Source: CAVZMO01 sp963776195 (lineage in GTDB: Bacteria > Nitrospirota > Thermodesulfovibrionia > Thermodesulfovibrionales > SM23-35). From it: 64,000 nt of DNA. Both the position numbers and the translations under genes were made by a program. Below are positions 36,210-46,333 of this stretch, in pieces (position 1 is the stretch's first letter; the number at the start of each line of letters is the position of its first letter). The stretch is from positions 124,001-188,000 of the forward strand of contig CAVZMO010000015.1 in assembly GCA_963776195.1 (NCBI GenBank). The letters run 5' to 3'. The notes under the pieces are model-generated. The model had not been told where the DNA came from. It worked only from the letters and a program-made list of their open reading frames with translations, and made no database searches.

Positions 36210-36906
36210 GATGAAACGCTTGAATAACGAACGAGGAGTTGCACTTGTGATGGCCTTAATCCTCACTCTGATTATCCTTGCAGCAGTCTCTGCATTGCTT
36301 TACCTTGTTACTCAGGGAACGATGATGTCCGGCTACCAGAAAAGATACCAGACCGCCCTGGAAGCTGCAAAGGGCGGAATGGAGCTTGCGACAAAAGAGA
36401 TTATATCGAGAACAATCGCAAGCGCGATTTCTGGATCAATTCCAAGGTACCGACGCGAATCTGACTTCGATGAAAAATAGCATCGGGTCGGACTACGCAG
36501 GGATTTCATCTGAGTTTCACTGCGGCAACAAGCACGGCCTGTCTGCAGGATAAACTAGTCCGTTCGACCAAAATCGGGACAACGAACAATTGGGCAAGTT
36601 GTAGTGCTGACAATTATTCCCTGGAACTAAAGAAAGCCGACGGCACGCCCATTTCCGATATGACGTTCACGCTTTCCGGTAGCCCGGGGGCGGCGGATTT
36701 TATAGTGTATGCAAAGATCAGTTGACACCGTGGCCGGCAATACGGATAAAAGTGGATTAGACTTGCAAGGTGGGGAGTGACAGAGGGGTTGCCTGCCGGC
36801 GTGGCCGACCTAAACGAATCCGTATTTGTTCAGAGTGGAGCTTCTGGGAGAACGCACGTCAAATCCTGATGAACGTTCCAGGTTTCAGTCCTCTACTGCC
36901 TATTGA
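36210..36906 (+). pseudogene. PilX-like minor pilin, copy A, frameshifted
   Basis: Starts MKRLNNERGVALVMALILTLIILAAVSALLYLVTQG, a prepilin-like leader without Glu5, as in PilX/GspK-type initiators. After a frame break near 36430 pieces continue as FQGTDANLTSMKNSIGSDYAGI, WASCSADNYSLELKKADG, then PYLFRVELLGERTSNPDERSRF to a TGA at 36904-36906, aligning with copy B. The ATG follows GAGGTAGAG. Several frameshifts. Confidence 0.68.
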
Positions 36907-36934
36907 GCGCATATGATTAAGAAATATAATCATA

Positions 36935-37687
36935 ATGTCGATAACATATATTCTCTTTTCCATCTTTTTATTTTCCTTTTATTCATGTAGTCGTAGTTCC
37001 GACACTTCCGAAAAAACGCAGATTACGAACTCTGCGGAGAGTGCTAATAAAGCATCGTCTGCCTCCTCTCATCCTGGCGAAGGAGCAGGTCAAGGATCAA
37101 GCGCGGAATATAAAGCAAATAATAATAGAGGGCGTCATCTGCAAATCATGCGCCGACAGTGGAGAAGGCGAGATTGCAGCTTGAAACCGTGAACAACAAC
37201 GGACATAATTAAGGTCATTGCCAGCGGAGTGGATAAAGATAACGATGCGGTTACCCTTGGATATGAGTGGTTCAAGAACGGCGAGCCTGCCGGCAGTGGA
37301 GATACGATAAGTGGATTTAAGCGCGGCGATAAGTTGTCTGTTAAGGTAACGCCCTTTGACGGCAAAGATTATGGACGTCCAAAAACTTTATCAATGGAAA
37401 TAAATAATAGCACTCCCAAAATTAATGAGTATAAAGGAATAAAATTTGAGGGAAATACTTATATTGGTCAAATAAAAGCCGCTGACCCTGACGGCGACCC
37501 GCTGACATATTCCCTTAAAGCCGCACCTTCCGGCATGACCATTGATCCCTCATCAGGATCGATAAAATGGAATGTGCCTGCCGATTTTAAAGGGAAGACT
37601 TCATTTACTGTTTCCGTCACCGACGGCCGTGGCGGGGAGGCATCGCAAAGCTTCAACCTTGAGATCAAGCCCGGACAGCAGAAGTAA
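36935..37687 (+). pseudogene. Lipoprotein with Ig/cadherin-like repeats, copy A, frameshifted
   Basis: The N-terminus SITYILFSIFLFSFYSCSRSSD is a lipoprotein signal (lipobox FYSC). After a frame break near 37180 the sequence continues IASGVDKDNDAVTLGYEWFKNGEPAG, VKVTPFDGKDYGRPKTLS and DGDPLTYSLKAAPSGMTIDPSSGSIKWNVPADFKGKTSFTVSVTDGRGGEASQSFNLEI, a cadherin/putative-Ig repeat of the kind found in outer surface proteins. Copy B has a longer N-terminal region, so this copy also lacks about 90 residues. Probably outer-membrane or periplasmic and linked to the pilus cassette. Confidence 0.65.
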
Positions 37688-37711
37688 TCAACCCGAAGGA
37701 TTTTTCGCGCT

Positions 37712-37843
37712 TTCCTCAACCCCAAGGAAGATAGAGATGATGATAAATTTATAGAATGCGCCTATAATTCCAATGCTGACTATATCGTTTCAGGCGACAA
37801 GCATTTACTTGGTCTAAGCTCATATAAAGGAATAATAGAATAG
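37712..37843 (+). pseudogene. PIN-domain protein remnant (C-terminal end)
   Basis: A start-less open stretch of 43 codons reads NPKEDRDDDKFIECAYNSNADYIVSGDKHLLGL followed by SSYKGI. DDKFIECA..., NADYIVSGDKHLL is the C-terminal half of PIN-domain toxins (acidic metal residues). No N-terminal half is present. It lies inside the tail of copy A, suggesting an old insertion or recombination scar. Confidence 0.65.
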
Positions 37844-37903
37844 AATAGATAGAGATACTCAGTGCAAGAGCTTTTCTTGTAAAAATAGGAGAGATTTAAA
37901 GGC

Positions 37904-38080
37904 GAGTCCCTGAAAACCGCGCCTTCCGGCATGTCTATTGATCCGGCAACAGGATTGATAAAATGGACTGTGCCTCCTGATTTTAAAGGGAGTACTTCAG
38001 TCACCGTTCCCGTCAATGACGGACATGGCGGAGAAGCATCGCAAAACCTTACCATCGAAATTAAGCCGGGGCAGAAGTAA
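37904..38080 (+). pseudogene. Fragment of a third cadherin/Ig-like lipoprotein domain
   Basis: An open 58-codon segment reads ESLKTAPSGMSIDPATGLIKW, then TVPPDFKGSTSVTVPVNDGHGGEASQNLTIEIKPGQK and a stop. It is the last domain of the lipoprotein family seen at 36935 and 46334. Bases 37907-37966 are identical over 60 positions to 47057-47116 of copy B, although the rest diverges. No start codon or signal peptide precedes it. Confidence 0.7.
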
Positions 38081-38428
38081 GGGTCATTATTTTCCACACG
38101 TATCTTTTTATTTACACGAAACATCAAAGCACACCTTAAATTTTAGATAACTTTTTAACCCTAACCCTGATTATTCATGAACTTTCAGTCTTTAAGATAG
38201 TATTTTCGCTCATTCTCGGCCCCGGTGGAATAGCCCATTCGACATGATATTATAATAGCAGTTGATAATTATAATGATGGATAAGAATAAATATAATTTT
38301 ACTCATAGCTATAATAATATAACCCGAGTGATGAGAACAATATTATGAATGAAGAAAAGCAAGCCTTTATTATTATAGCATTTTTTTGAGCAATGACTGC
38401 ACTTTTCGGGTTAAAAAACTAAGCACTT

Positions 38429-38444
38429 TGTGATGCCTATCACA
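38429..38444. promoter_or_regulatory. Candidate CRP/FNR-family operator
   Basis: TGTGATGCCTATCACA is a perfect two-fold TGTGA-N6-TCACA site as recognised by CRP. It is extended outward by CACTTT...GAAAGTG, making a larger inverted repeat (38424-38451). It lies about 250 bases before cassette copy B. The surrounding 38081-38694 gap is A/T-rich and shows no ORF; the binding protein is not known. Confidence 0.5.
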
Positions 38445-38694
38445 GAAAGTGAAATAAAATATAGCATACGATATAAAAAAGATTTACATCTTTTTAATTG
38501 TATGCTATTTATAATATAAGATAAGATTTTCTGCAAAGACATAAAATGGGCAGGATAAAAAAGATGCGTGAGAGTAAGTCTTACGAGAATAAGAGAAGGC
38601 ATGTGGGATGGAAGCAAATGTCGGGAACAATAGGGCTTTCTCACTGGGGACAGGTTCACTTTTAATAATATCAGCAATTTTGAGTGAGGTGTTT

Positions 38695-39015
38695 ATGGGA
38701 AGAAGGAAAAAATATTTGATGTTTTTCTTTTCGGCTGTTGCTTGTTCCATTCTCGATGTTCAATCTGTCAATGCCGTGGATGCACTGTATTTAACGGGTA
38801 TTGTGCAAACCATCAATGCACACTCGGGGATAGTAATCGTAGATGTGAAGTCTGAAGGCTGTTGCGGAATAAGAAACTTCAGGGTTTATGATGTCTCGAC
38901 CTTAGGGGATATCAAGGGGAAAACGATCTCTTTTTTCATCGATAGTTCAACCTGCAGGGGGGGCAAGATTTATGAGATGCGCAATATAGCTTTGTTAACA
39001 GGTGGAAGGCCATGA
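38695..39015 (+). CDS. Small exported protein, cassette copy B
   Basis: A 106-residue protein from ATG 38695 (MGRRKKYLMFFFSAVACSIL) behind GTGAGGTG; the frame is open upstream but lacks signal-peptide character there. The signal peptide ends near NAVDA. The mature part, ALYLTGIVQTINAHSGIVIVDVKSEGCCGIRNFRVYD, SFFIDSSTCRGGKIYEMRNI, parallels the copy A protein, including both cysteine positions (here CC and C). Unknown family; the PilY1 ATG overlaps its stop codon. Intact, unlike most of copy A. Confidence 0.75.
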   Translation: MGRRKKYLMFFFSAVACSILDVQSVNAVDALYLTGIVQTINAHSGIVIVDVKSEGCCGIRNFRVYDVSTLGDIKGKTISFFIDSSTCRGGKIYEMRNIALLTGGRP

Positions 39016-42000
39016 AAAAAAGTTATGTCATAGCTTTATTATTAGCCTTATCGCTTGCCGGTTCCGTGTCTGCCGGCTATGCTGATGAACCCATGGGGAG
39101 TTATTGTCAGCTCCCGCCGTTCATTGCCTCGACGCCGGAGCCGAATATCCTTTTCCTCGGCGACATGAGTATAAGCATGCAAGACTTCGCTTACTGCGAC
39201 ATCTCGGTCACGACTGGTACCTGCCCTGCTGCAACTGCGAGCCCTACAGCTTATGACGGCAATCTTGGATATGAAGGGTATTTTGACCCGACCAAGAAAT
39301 ATGTGCTGGTCACGTCAGGCACCTATAACGGCGTCTGGCAGGAAAACGGGAATGCGACGGACTGTGTGTTTACCAATTGTACCTCTTCGAGCCCTTCTAC
39401 CCAAAAGAGTTGTATGACGCAAGCCAATGCGAGAACCTCCTGCGGCACCGGAGGAGCCTTTTATGAAGAATACGGCAGCGGTCTGAATCAACTCGGATGT
39501 TCCGGCAGCAACAATTACGGGTGCTGTTACAACCCGCCAAGGACAGGGGACTGCACTAATTCCGGTGATTACTTCAACTATCTGTACATGCATAGGACCG
39601 ATCTCCTCAACTGGTCGATCACCGGAGGCGCCCCTTTGAGCTGCAACCCCAGCTCAACCGCTGTTTCGTTCAATGGCACGTCATTTTCGAACACCGGGTA
39701 TGATCCGAATTACTGCGACTGGGAATTATGGAATCAGTCCGGAAACAGTACGAAGATCGGTGTTGTATGCAATAATAATATTAATATCGACGGAGCAGGC
39801 ACGAAAACGGGCGGCTGTATACTCCAGTCTTACAACGCGCCCAAAGTCTGCAAAAAACAACCTGCAACAACGTGCTCGAATGATAGCGGCTGTACAGGCA
39901 CCTGTAGCACTACAGCTACCTGTACTTCCGGCAAATGCAGTAATAACGCATCCATATCCTGCACAAGTAATAGTCAATGTTATCGTTGCAGTAATGATGC
40001 AACTTTAACCTGCACGGCTGCCAATTATACAACCGTATGTGCAGACACCTGTAGTCCCAAGATAGCTGTTGCGGTCCCCTGGGCCAGGATGCAGGAGGGC
40101 CTGGCCTACCAGCTCAGCACGCTCTCGGTGAAGCCGCGGCTGGGTATCGGATTCTTTGGTGATTCAGGATTGATCGGCAGAAAGGTTTATATCGGCGATT
40201 ATCCGTGCTCCGGTACCTCTGCAACCAACTGCAACCCTACGGCTGATGCTACTTTTAAATATAAGAACCTGATCGCCTATACCAATTCGCTGGATCCCAG
40301 TTACAGCACTGCGACAGGACCGGCCATGACCGCTGCCCTGAATTACTTTCAGCAGTCGAATTCTTCCGCGGCCAACGGATTTTATTCCCAGTCGGCTTCC
40401 GGCTTGACTCCTACCCCGCAGTACTGGAGAAACCCGCTTTTCGTTTGCGATAACTCGGGGGCGAACTGCGCGCCTTATCCCTGCGCAAGCAACTATGTGG
40501 TGCTTCTGTCTGACGGAGGATGGAACAGGGGAACAAGCAGCGCCGGCTGCAGCAACACCGTCTCCGGCGCAGAGCCCGTGAACCCTGCCTACACCATGCA
40601 TAAGACCGGCTTTACGAATCCCATGAACCCAAGTGACGCCTCCGATAATGCCGCTACAAGGGTGAGCGCTGTTTATACTGTCGGCATGTTTATGAAGAAC
40701 GTCTGCGAGTCGGCTACCGCTACCACCACTACGCCCTGTGATGATGATACGCCGTGTCCCTCCGGACAATGGTGTGTCGGCGGAGCAGCGGCCTTGAAGA
40801 ATATCGCAATGTACGGCTCTTTTGATACGTCATCACTGACATGGCCGGGCGGCACAAGCGGGTATCCCACAGGCCAGTGCAAAAGCGGTGGTAGCGTAGG
40901 TGACATTGCGGAAGGCTGCCGCTCCTCCTTCCCCCTCACGGGAAGCCTTTGCACGGCATTGCCGAGCTCATCAAATACTGACTGGGACAAAAACGCGCCT
41001 GTTGCCGGCGGTCTTCCGGACGCCTATAGTTCCGCAAAGAACGCCTCGATGATCAGGCAAAGCATTAAGACCGCTGTTTTAGACATTCTCGCACGAGTAA
41101 CATCAGGCACAGCAGCATCGGTCCTCGCATCAGGAGAAGGCAGCGGCGCAAACCTGATTCAGGCTGTTTTCTACCCGAGCTACACGGCCCCAAACGGGTC
41201 GATCTTATGGACCGGGACGCTCCAGAACCTCTGGTATTACATAGACCCCTTCTTTGCAAACAACAGCATAAGGGAAGAACACAACGGCATCACAGGTGAT
41301 AATAAACTCAACCTCTCCACCGACCGCATCGTGACATTTTATTTCGACACCAGCGTTACTCCCCCGAGGACCAGGGCAAAACTTTTTAACGACAGCGACG
41401 GCAACGGCGTGCCCGATTCACCGACGACGCCCTCAGCGATTGTTGATATCGAAAATGTCGGCAATTTATGGGAAGCAGGCAAACTGCTGAGGGACAGAAA
41501 CCTCGACACGACTGCAAGGAGGATCTACACCACCACCACAGGCGCCGTCGATTCCCAGGTGGATTTTTCGACAGTCACAAACACGCTTTTAAATGTAGCG
41601 GCTGGCGCTGAGACCAATCTGATAAGATGGGTCAAGGGGTATGACGTTACGAATTACCGTTTGAGGACAACGACGGGCAGCATTACCTCGAACGGCACAA
41701 ACGTCTTGAAACTCGGCGATATCATCAATTCCACTGCAAAAATAGCTTCGTGGGTTCCCCTTAATGCATATGATAAGGTATATAGCGATCCGACATACTC
41801 GGATTACACAGGCAGCTCCGATTATACCGGCAGGGGCATGGTGTTTGTGGGAGCCAATGACGGGATGCTCCATGCCTTCAAACTGGGGAAACTGGAATTT
41901 CCAAATCACACCGGTAATACATGCAGCTTTGGAACTGGCGATCTGGCCTGCCTTGCAAACCCGGACAGTGACCGGGGGAAAGAGGTATGGGCGTTTATCC

Positions 42001-43413
42001 CTAAGAATGTCCTCCCATATCTTAAATATCTGGCAGACCCGGATTACTGCCATATCTATTCAGTGGATTTGACCCCCTTTATCTTCGACGCTTCCATAAA
42101 TGGAAATGCAGACGCTGCAAAATCAGCGAGCAGTTGGAGAACCATCATCATCGGCGGTATGAGGACAGGAGGGGCATGCAGGAATCTGGGGTCCACTTGC
42201 ACGGATTGCGTGAAAACGCCTGTGTCTGACGCCGGTTATTCCTCATACTTTGCCCTTGACATAACCGATACGCTGGCAGACCCTGATGTGCAGCCGAAAC
42301 TCCTTTGGGAATTTTCAGACCCGGAACTCGGCTTTGCAACGACAGGCCCGCAGCCTATACGAATAGGAGATAAAGACGAGAACGGCAACTGGTATGTGGT
42401 CTTTGCATCAGGTCCCACAGGGCCTACGAGTGGTCCTCCGGATTATAAATTCTACGCCCGCTCCGACCAGAACCTGAAGCTCTTTGTGCTCGACCTGAGG
42501 ACCGGCGAGCTGAAGCGTACGATTTCAATGGACGGCACGGGTGGTAATCCAAATATTCCCTATGCCTTTGCAGGGACCATGTATTACGGAGGCCTGGACG
42601 TTAACCTTGATTATCAGGATGAAGTATTTTATGTAGGTTATGTGAAGAAGACCGGCGCCACATGGACGGACGGAGGGGTTTTGAGAGTTCTGACGAGGCA
42701 AACCACTCCGGCTTCATGGGGAGTGAGCACCGTACGTGACGGAATAGGCCCTGTTACCACATCCATAGCCAGGCTGCTGAATCAGAATACCCATGAGCTA
42801 TGGCTCTATTTCGGAACAGGAAGATATTATTATATGGGCGACGACCCGGGACCCACTTCGAGAACCGATGCTGATATAAGGAAGTTATACGGCATAAAAG
42901 ACACCTGCTACACTTCCACGGGTTTCCTTGCCACTTGCCCTACAATAGGCAGTTTGACCGACCAAACTGATAGTGTGACAGATGTAACAAACGACGGGTG
43001 GTATATCAGACTGGGGCCTGCCGACGCCGGCACCGGTGCGGGGTACTATGCTGAAAGGTCGGTTACCAATCCGTCGGCAACAACGTTCCGGCGTTGTTTT
43101 CTTCACCACCTATCAGCCCGGTAAGGCAGCGTGTTCCGTAGGAGGGAAACCATTCATGTGGGCAGTGAAATATAATACTGGAGGCGCTGCAGGAACACTT
43201 TTAAAGGGCAAGGCATTGGTCCAGATATCTACCGGAGCTATTGAGCAGATTGATCTTGCCACTGCCTTTTCGTCTGAACTAAACAGAAAGGCTGATGTGC
43301 AGCTTGCGGCAGGAGATACGGGCGGACCTGGAGGCATGCCCGGCGGTGAAGCTCCGCCGGTATTTACGACCCATACCACAAAAAAGAAAATTTTACACAT
43401 GAGAGAGAGATGA
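39012..43413 (+). CDS. pilY1: PilY1 family type IV pilus adhesin, copy B (one frameshift near the end)
   Basis: About 1,465 residues. Signal peptide 1-26. NILFLGDMSISMQD starts the von Willebrand A domain (DxSxS kept). A cysteine-rich insert lies at about residues 275-345 (CSNDSGCTGTCSTTATC and repeats) and a second, CDDDTPCPSGQWC, near 580. The C-terminal PilY1 propeller has MVFVGANDGMLHAFKLGKLE, KEVWAFIPKNVLPYLKYLAD, QDEVFYVGYVKKTG and LWLYFGTGRYYYMG. The main frame ends at 43124. The tail continues in another frame (GVVFFTTYQPGKAAC to KKKILHMRER, stop 43413), so there is one frameshift near 43085 at TTCC. It heads the minor-pilin genes; the surface or pilus-tip location is inferred from the family. 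Confidence 0.88.
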
Positions 43414-43481
43414 AATCTTAAAGAAGAAGGAGAAGGAAAAGGAAAGAAGTTCCTTTATTATAGCGCTTAAAAAAGGTGCGG

Positions 43482-43967
43482 ATGAATAAAACAGATGAGG
43501 GGATAACCTTAATAGAACTTTTGGTAGTAATTACTATCATCGGCATACTCGCTCTTGCCCTCGGATTTTCCTTCCAGGATTGGATAGGTAACTACAGGGT
43601 AGAGAGCCAGACAAAGGAGATGTATATCGATTTGATGAATGCAAGGGCAAGGGCGATGCAGAGGAACAGATGTCATTTTGTGGTTGTAACTGCTAATAAC
43701 TATCAGATATTTGAAGATGCAAATGAAAATTGCGCATACGATGCCGGTACTGATACGGCATTGACGGCGTTCACAAGTCCGAAAACATTGACTTATACAT
43801 CAAATTGGACTGGGAGCGTCACCATGGATACGAGGGGAATTGTTAAACCGAATGATACTATTCGGGTTAACATTCTTGGAAATAATCCTGATTATGACTG
43901 CATCATAATTTATTTTACAAGGATTAATATGGGGAAATGGACTGGGAGTAGTTGTGATGCTAAATAA
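43482..43967 (+). CDS. FimT/GspH-like minor pseudopilin, copy B
   Basis: A 161-residue protein from ATG 43482 (GTG at 43476 is an alternative), behind AAAGGTG. Leader MNKTDEG, cleavage before ITLIELLVVITIIGILALALGF with Glu5, then a GspH/FimT-type body (YRVESQTKEMYIDLMNARARAMQRN) and C-terminal strands ending TRINMGKWTGSSCDAK. It is a minor pilin assembled in the inner membrane and exported by the type IV pilus machinery. Four further cassette genes follow, with the next ATG overlapping its end. Confidence 0.87.
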   Translation: MNKTDEGITLIELLVVITIIGILALALGFSFQDWIGNYRVESQTKEMYIDLMNARARAMQRNRCHFVVVTANNYQIFEDANENCAYDAGTDTALTAFTSPKTLTYTSNWTGSVTMDTRGIVKPNDTIRVNILGNNPDYDCIIIYFTRINMGKWTGSSCDAK

Positions 43968-44421
43968 AAAGGGATTGACGCTCGTTGAGGTGCTGATTGC
44001 GATGGTGGTGCTTCTGTTAGTATCCCTCGCCATGCTGCAGACTGCATTATTAGGTATTGATTCCAATATGAGGAATGTCCTTAGAGACGAGGCCGTGAGC
44101 ATAGCTGAGCAGAGGATGAATTATACAAGTTCTATTCCTTTTGCCACATTGGCCTTGTGGGCAGGCCTATCTGATAATGGCGACGGCAATAGCCCTACCA
44201 CTGTTAATCTGCCCGCTTGTGCATCGGCTACTTCTCCTGCTGCAGGCCCGTATCCAGTACGTATACCGAGGAATATCAGAAATATAACTGGCTTTAATTT
44301 TGGCACACGGAGAACAGTCACTGCATTAGGTAGTGATATGCGGGTTGACATTTTAGTAAGATGGCAATATAAGAATGAATGCTTTACACATCAGATTTCA
44401 ACAGTAGCGAGGCGACCATGA
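43957..44421 (+). CDS. PilV-like minor pilin, copy B
   Basis: A 154-residue prepilin: MLNKKGLTLVEVLIAMVVLLLVSLAMLQTALLGID, with Gly before the mature Leu and Glu5. The rest includes RDEAVSIAEQRMNYTSSIPF and the C-terminal VDILVRWQYKNECFTHQISTVARRP, as in PilV/GspI-type proteins. It overlaps the FimT-like gene by 11 bases and the PilW-like ATG by four. All needed signals are intact. Confidence 0.85.
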   Translation: MLNKKGLTLVEVLIAMVVLLLVSLAMLQTALLGIDSNMRNVLRDEAVSIAEQRMNYTSSIPFATLALWAGLSDNGDGNSPTTVNLPACASATSPAAGPYPVRIPRNIRNITGFNFGTRRTVTALGSDMRVDILVRWQYKNECFTHQISTVARRP

Positions 44422-45596
44422 TTAAACGGGAAGAAGGCTTTTCTTTAGTCGAGCTGCTGATAACCATGGTCGTTTTTGTGCTTGTAATAGCTGCGGCCTC
44501 ACAAATTTTTACAGGACTTTTAACACAGTTCAAGCAGCAGAGCAAGATAGCGGAGACAAATATTGAAGGCATAATGGGGCTCGAGATTTTGAGGCAGGAT
44601 ATAGCGCACGCGGGATATGGACTGCCATGGAATGGGCTTGTAACCTATAGTGAGTCCACTAATAACCCTTTTTCCCTTAATGACGCCCCATCTGGTGCGC
44701 CATGCGCTATAAAAAGCCGGAATAATGTAGATTCTTATGCAGCTCCGAATGACATATTTAATGGATCAGATTATCTTGTGATCAAATCGGTAAGTGTTGC
44801 AGCTAATAATGCAGCTAATAAGTGGACCCTTCTTAGTTCCGTATCGCCATATACTAAAATTCCGACAGGAAGTTGGACGCCGTCGAGTGAAAACTTGGCA
44901 AGTACAGATAGGGTTATAGTCCTTTCACCGGGAACTACAGCTGAGAGGGTATTGGTCGTCAATGGCACATCATTTTCTACTACATATAATGATGTGGTTA
45001 ATACGCCCTGGCGCCCGACGGATGCAACCGATACGCGTATAGTATACGGAATTAATACAGAAGATTCTAATGCGCCGGTAAGACCTTTTAACAGGGCTGA
45101 TTATTCTATAAGAATACCTGCTGGGGGTGTTCCACAGAGGTGTGCTCCAAATACTGGCATTCTTTACAAAGCCACAATGAATCATGATACAGATGGAAAT
45201 TATACCTTCCTTCCCCTTCTTGACTGCGTGGCAGATATGCAGGTTGTCTTCGGCCTTGATCAGAATGAAAACGGTACAGTAAATTGCTATACCAACAACC
45301 TTTCAACAGGTATAGTTAAAACAGGTGGTGTAAATTCACAAAATATAAGGAATGAGGTTAAAGAAGTCAGGGTTTATATCCTTGCCCACGAAGGACAGAG
45401 AGATGTGAATTTTACCTTTAATAATTTCTCTCCTGCTACTCCTTATATCAGAGTCGGTGAGTCATCGCCACCGCTTGCAGTTTGTGAAGGAGGGATTGCA
45501 GGCCAGGATTTTGATCTTAGTACGATTACCAACTATTTAAACTATAGATGGAAGGTTTATACAATAGTTGTAAAACCAAATAATTTAGGCAGTTGA
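44418..45596 (+). CDS. PilW-like minor pilin, copy B
   Basis: A 392-residue protein: MIKREEGFSLVELLITMVVFVLVIAAASQIF, leader cleaved before Phe with Glu5, then QFKQQSKIAETNIEGIMGLEILRQDIAHAGYGLPW, typical of PilW. A large beta-rich region follows with FNRADYSIRIPAGGVPQRCAPNTGILYKA, LLDCVADMQVVFGLDQNENG and EVRVYILAHEGQRD. The open frame extends upstream to 44379 but the ATG at 44418 overlaps the PilV stop (ATGA) and gives a normal leader. Confidence 0.87.
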   Translation: MIKREEGFSLVELLITMVVFVLVIAAASQIFTGLLTQFKQQSKIAETNIEGIMGLEILRQDIAHAGYGLPWNGLVTYSESTNNPFSLNDAPSGAPCAIKSRNNVDSYAAPNDIFNGSDYLVIKSVSVAANNAANKWTLLSSVSPYTKIPTGSWTPSSENLASTDRVIVLSPGTTAERVLVVNGTSFSTTYNDVVNTPWRPTDATDTRIVYGINTEDSNAPVRPFNRADYSIRIPAGGVPQRCAPNTGILYKATMNHDTDGNYTFLPLLDCVADMQVVFGLDQNENGTVNCYTNNLSTGIVKTGGVNSQNIRNEVKEVRVYILAHEGQRDVNFTFNNFSPATPYIRVGESSPPLAVCEGGIAGQDFDLSTITNYLNYRWKVYTIVVKPNNLGS

Positions 45597-45608
45597 TTTG
45601 AGGTAAAT

Positions 45609-46332
45609 ATGAAAAGTCAGAAGTCAGAAATCAGAAGTCAGAAGTCAAATCCCCCCAGCCCCCCTTTGCTAAAGGGTGGCGAGGGGGGATTGCTGAATGA
45701 AAAAGGCATTGCCCTTGTTATGGTACTTGTACTTTCAGCAGTTGTCCTTGCCATTATGGCGGGATTGATATATATGGTAACCTCTGGAACACAGGTTTCC
45801 GGTATTCAAAAGAGATATAAAACCGCCATCGAGGCTGGGGTAGGGGGAGCGAATATTACATTCCAGGTCATTAAATTAAAAGAAGATACACCCGGCACCA
45901 CTTCTCTCCTAAATTATCTTACAAACGGAGGCATTCCTTCCAACATTATAACTCCTATCACATGTGCCAGTACAGACAGATATGGTAATTCTTTTACTGG
46001 ATTAAATGCAAAACTTAATGCGCCGACGTTCTGCATGGTCTGCGGATTGCAATAGCTCGCTGACTATAACACCACCTGTGAGTGGTGACAACAACACCTA
46101 TGATATGAGATTTGATTTCGGAACAAACCCTACATACAGGGTTTATTCAAAAATAGTTGATACTGTATATGGGAATACGGGTGGAGACACGGGTATAGTA
46201 AGGAACCAAGTGACTGGACCGAACGACGAGCAGGGTGTGACCGTTCCGTTTCTCTATACCATCGAGCTGGATGCAGAAAATCCGGCCAATCCTGCTGAAA
46301 GGGCAAAGCTGTCTATCCTTTATAAAGAATAA
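45609..46332 (+). CDS. PilX-like minor pilin, copy B, with repeat-derived leader and a frameshift
   Basis: The mature start GIALVMVLVLSAVVLAIMAGLIYMVTSGTQVSGIQKRYKTAIEAG matches PilX/GspK-type minor pilins lacking Glu5. In copy A only eight residues precede the Gly (MKRLNNERG). Here about 32 residues precede it (KSQKSEIRSQKS then NPPSPPLLKGGEGGLLNEKG), encoded by a short AGTCAGA-type repeat and a copy of the C/G palindromic repeat inserted in frame. The main frame stops at 46055. Homology continues in another frame (SAWSADCNSSLTITPPVSGDNNTYDMRF to SILYKE, stop 46332), so there is one frameshift near 46030. Confidence 0.75.
45612..45691. repeat. Dispersed repeat inside the pilX copy B leader
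   Basis: Four to five AGTCAGA-like units (about 45614-45647) are followed by AATCCCCCCAGCCCCCCTTT, GCT, then AAAGGGTGGCGAGGGGGGATT, a hairpin of the dispersed C/G-run family. The unit is in frame and open. Confidence 0.75.
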
Positions 46333-46333
46333 A

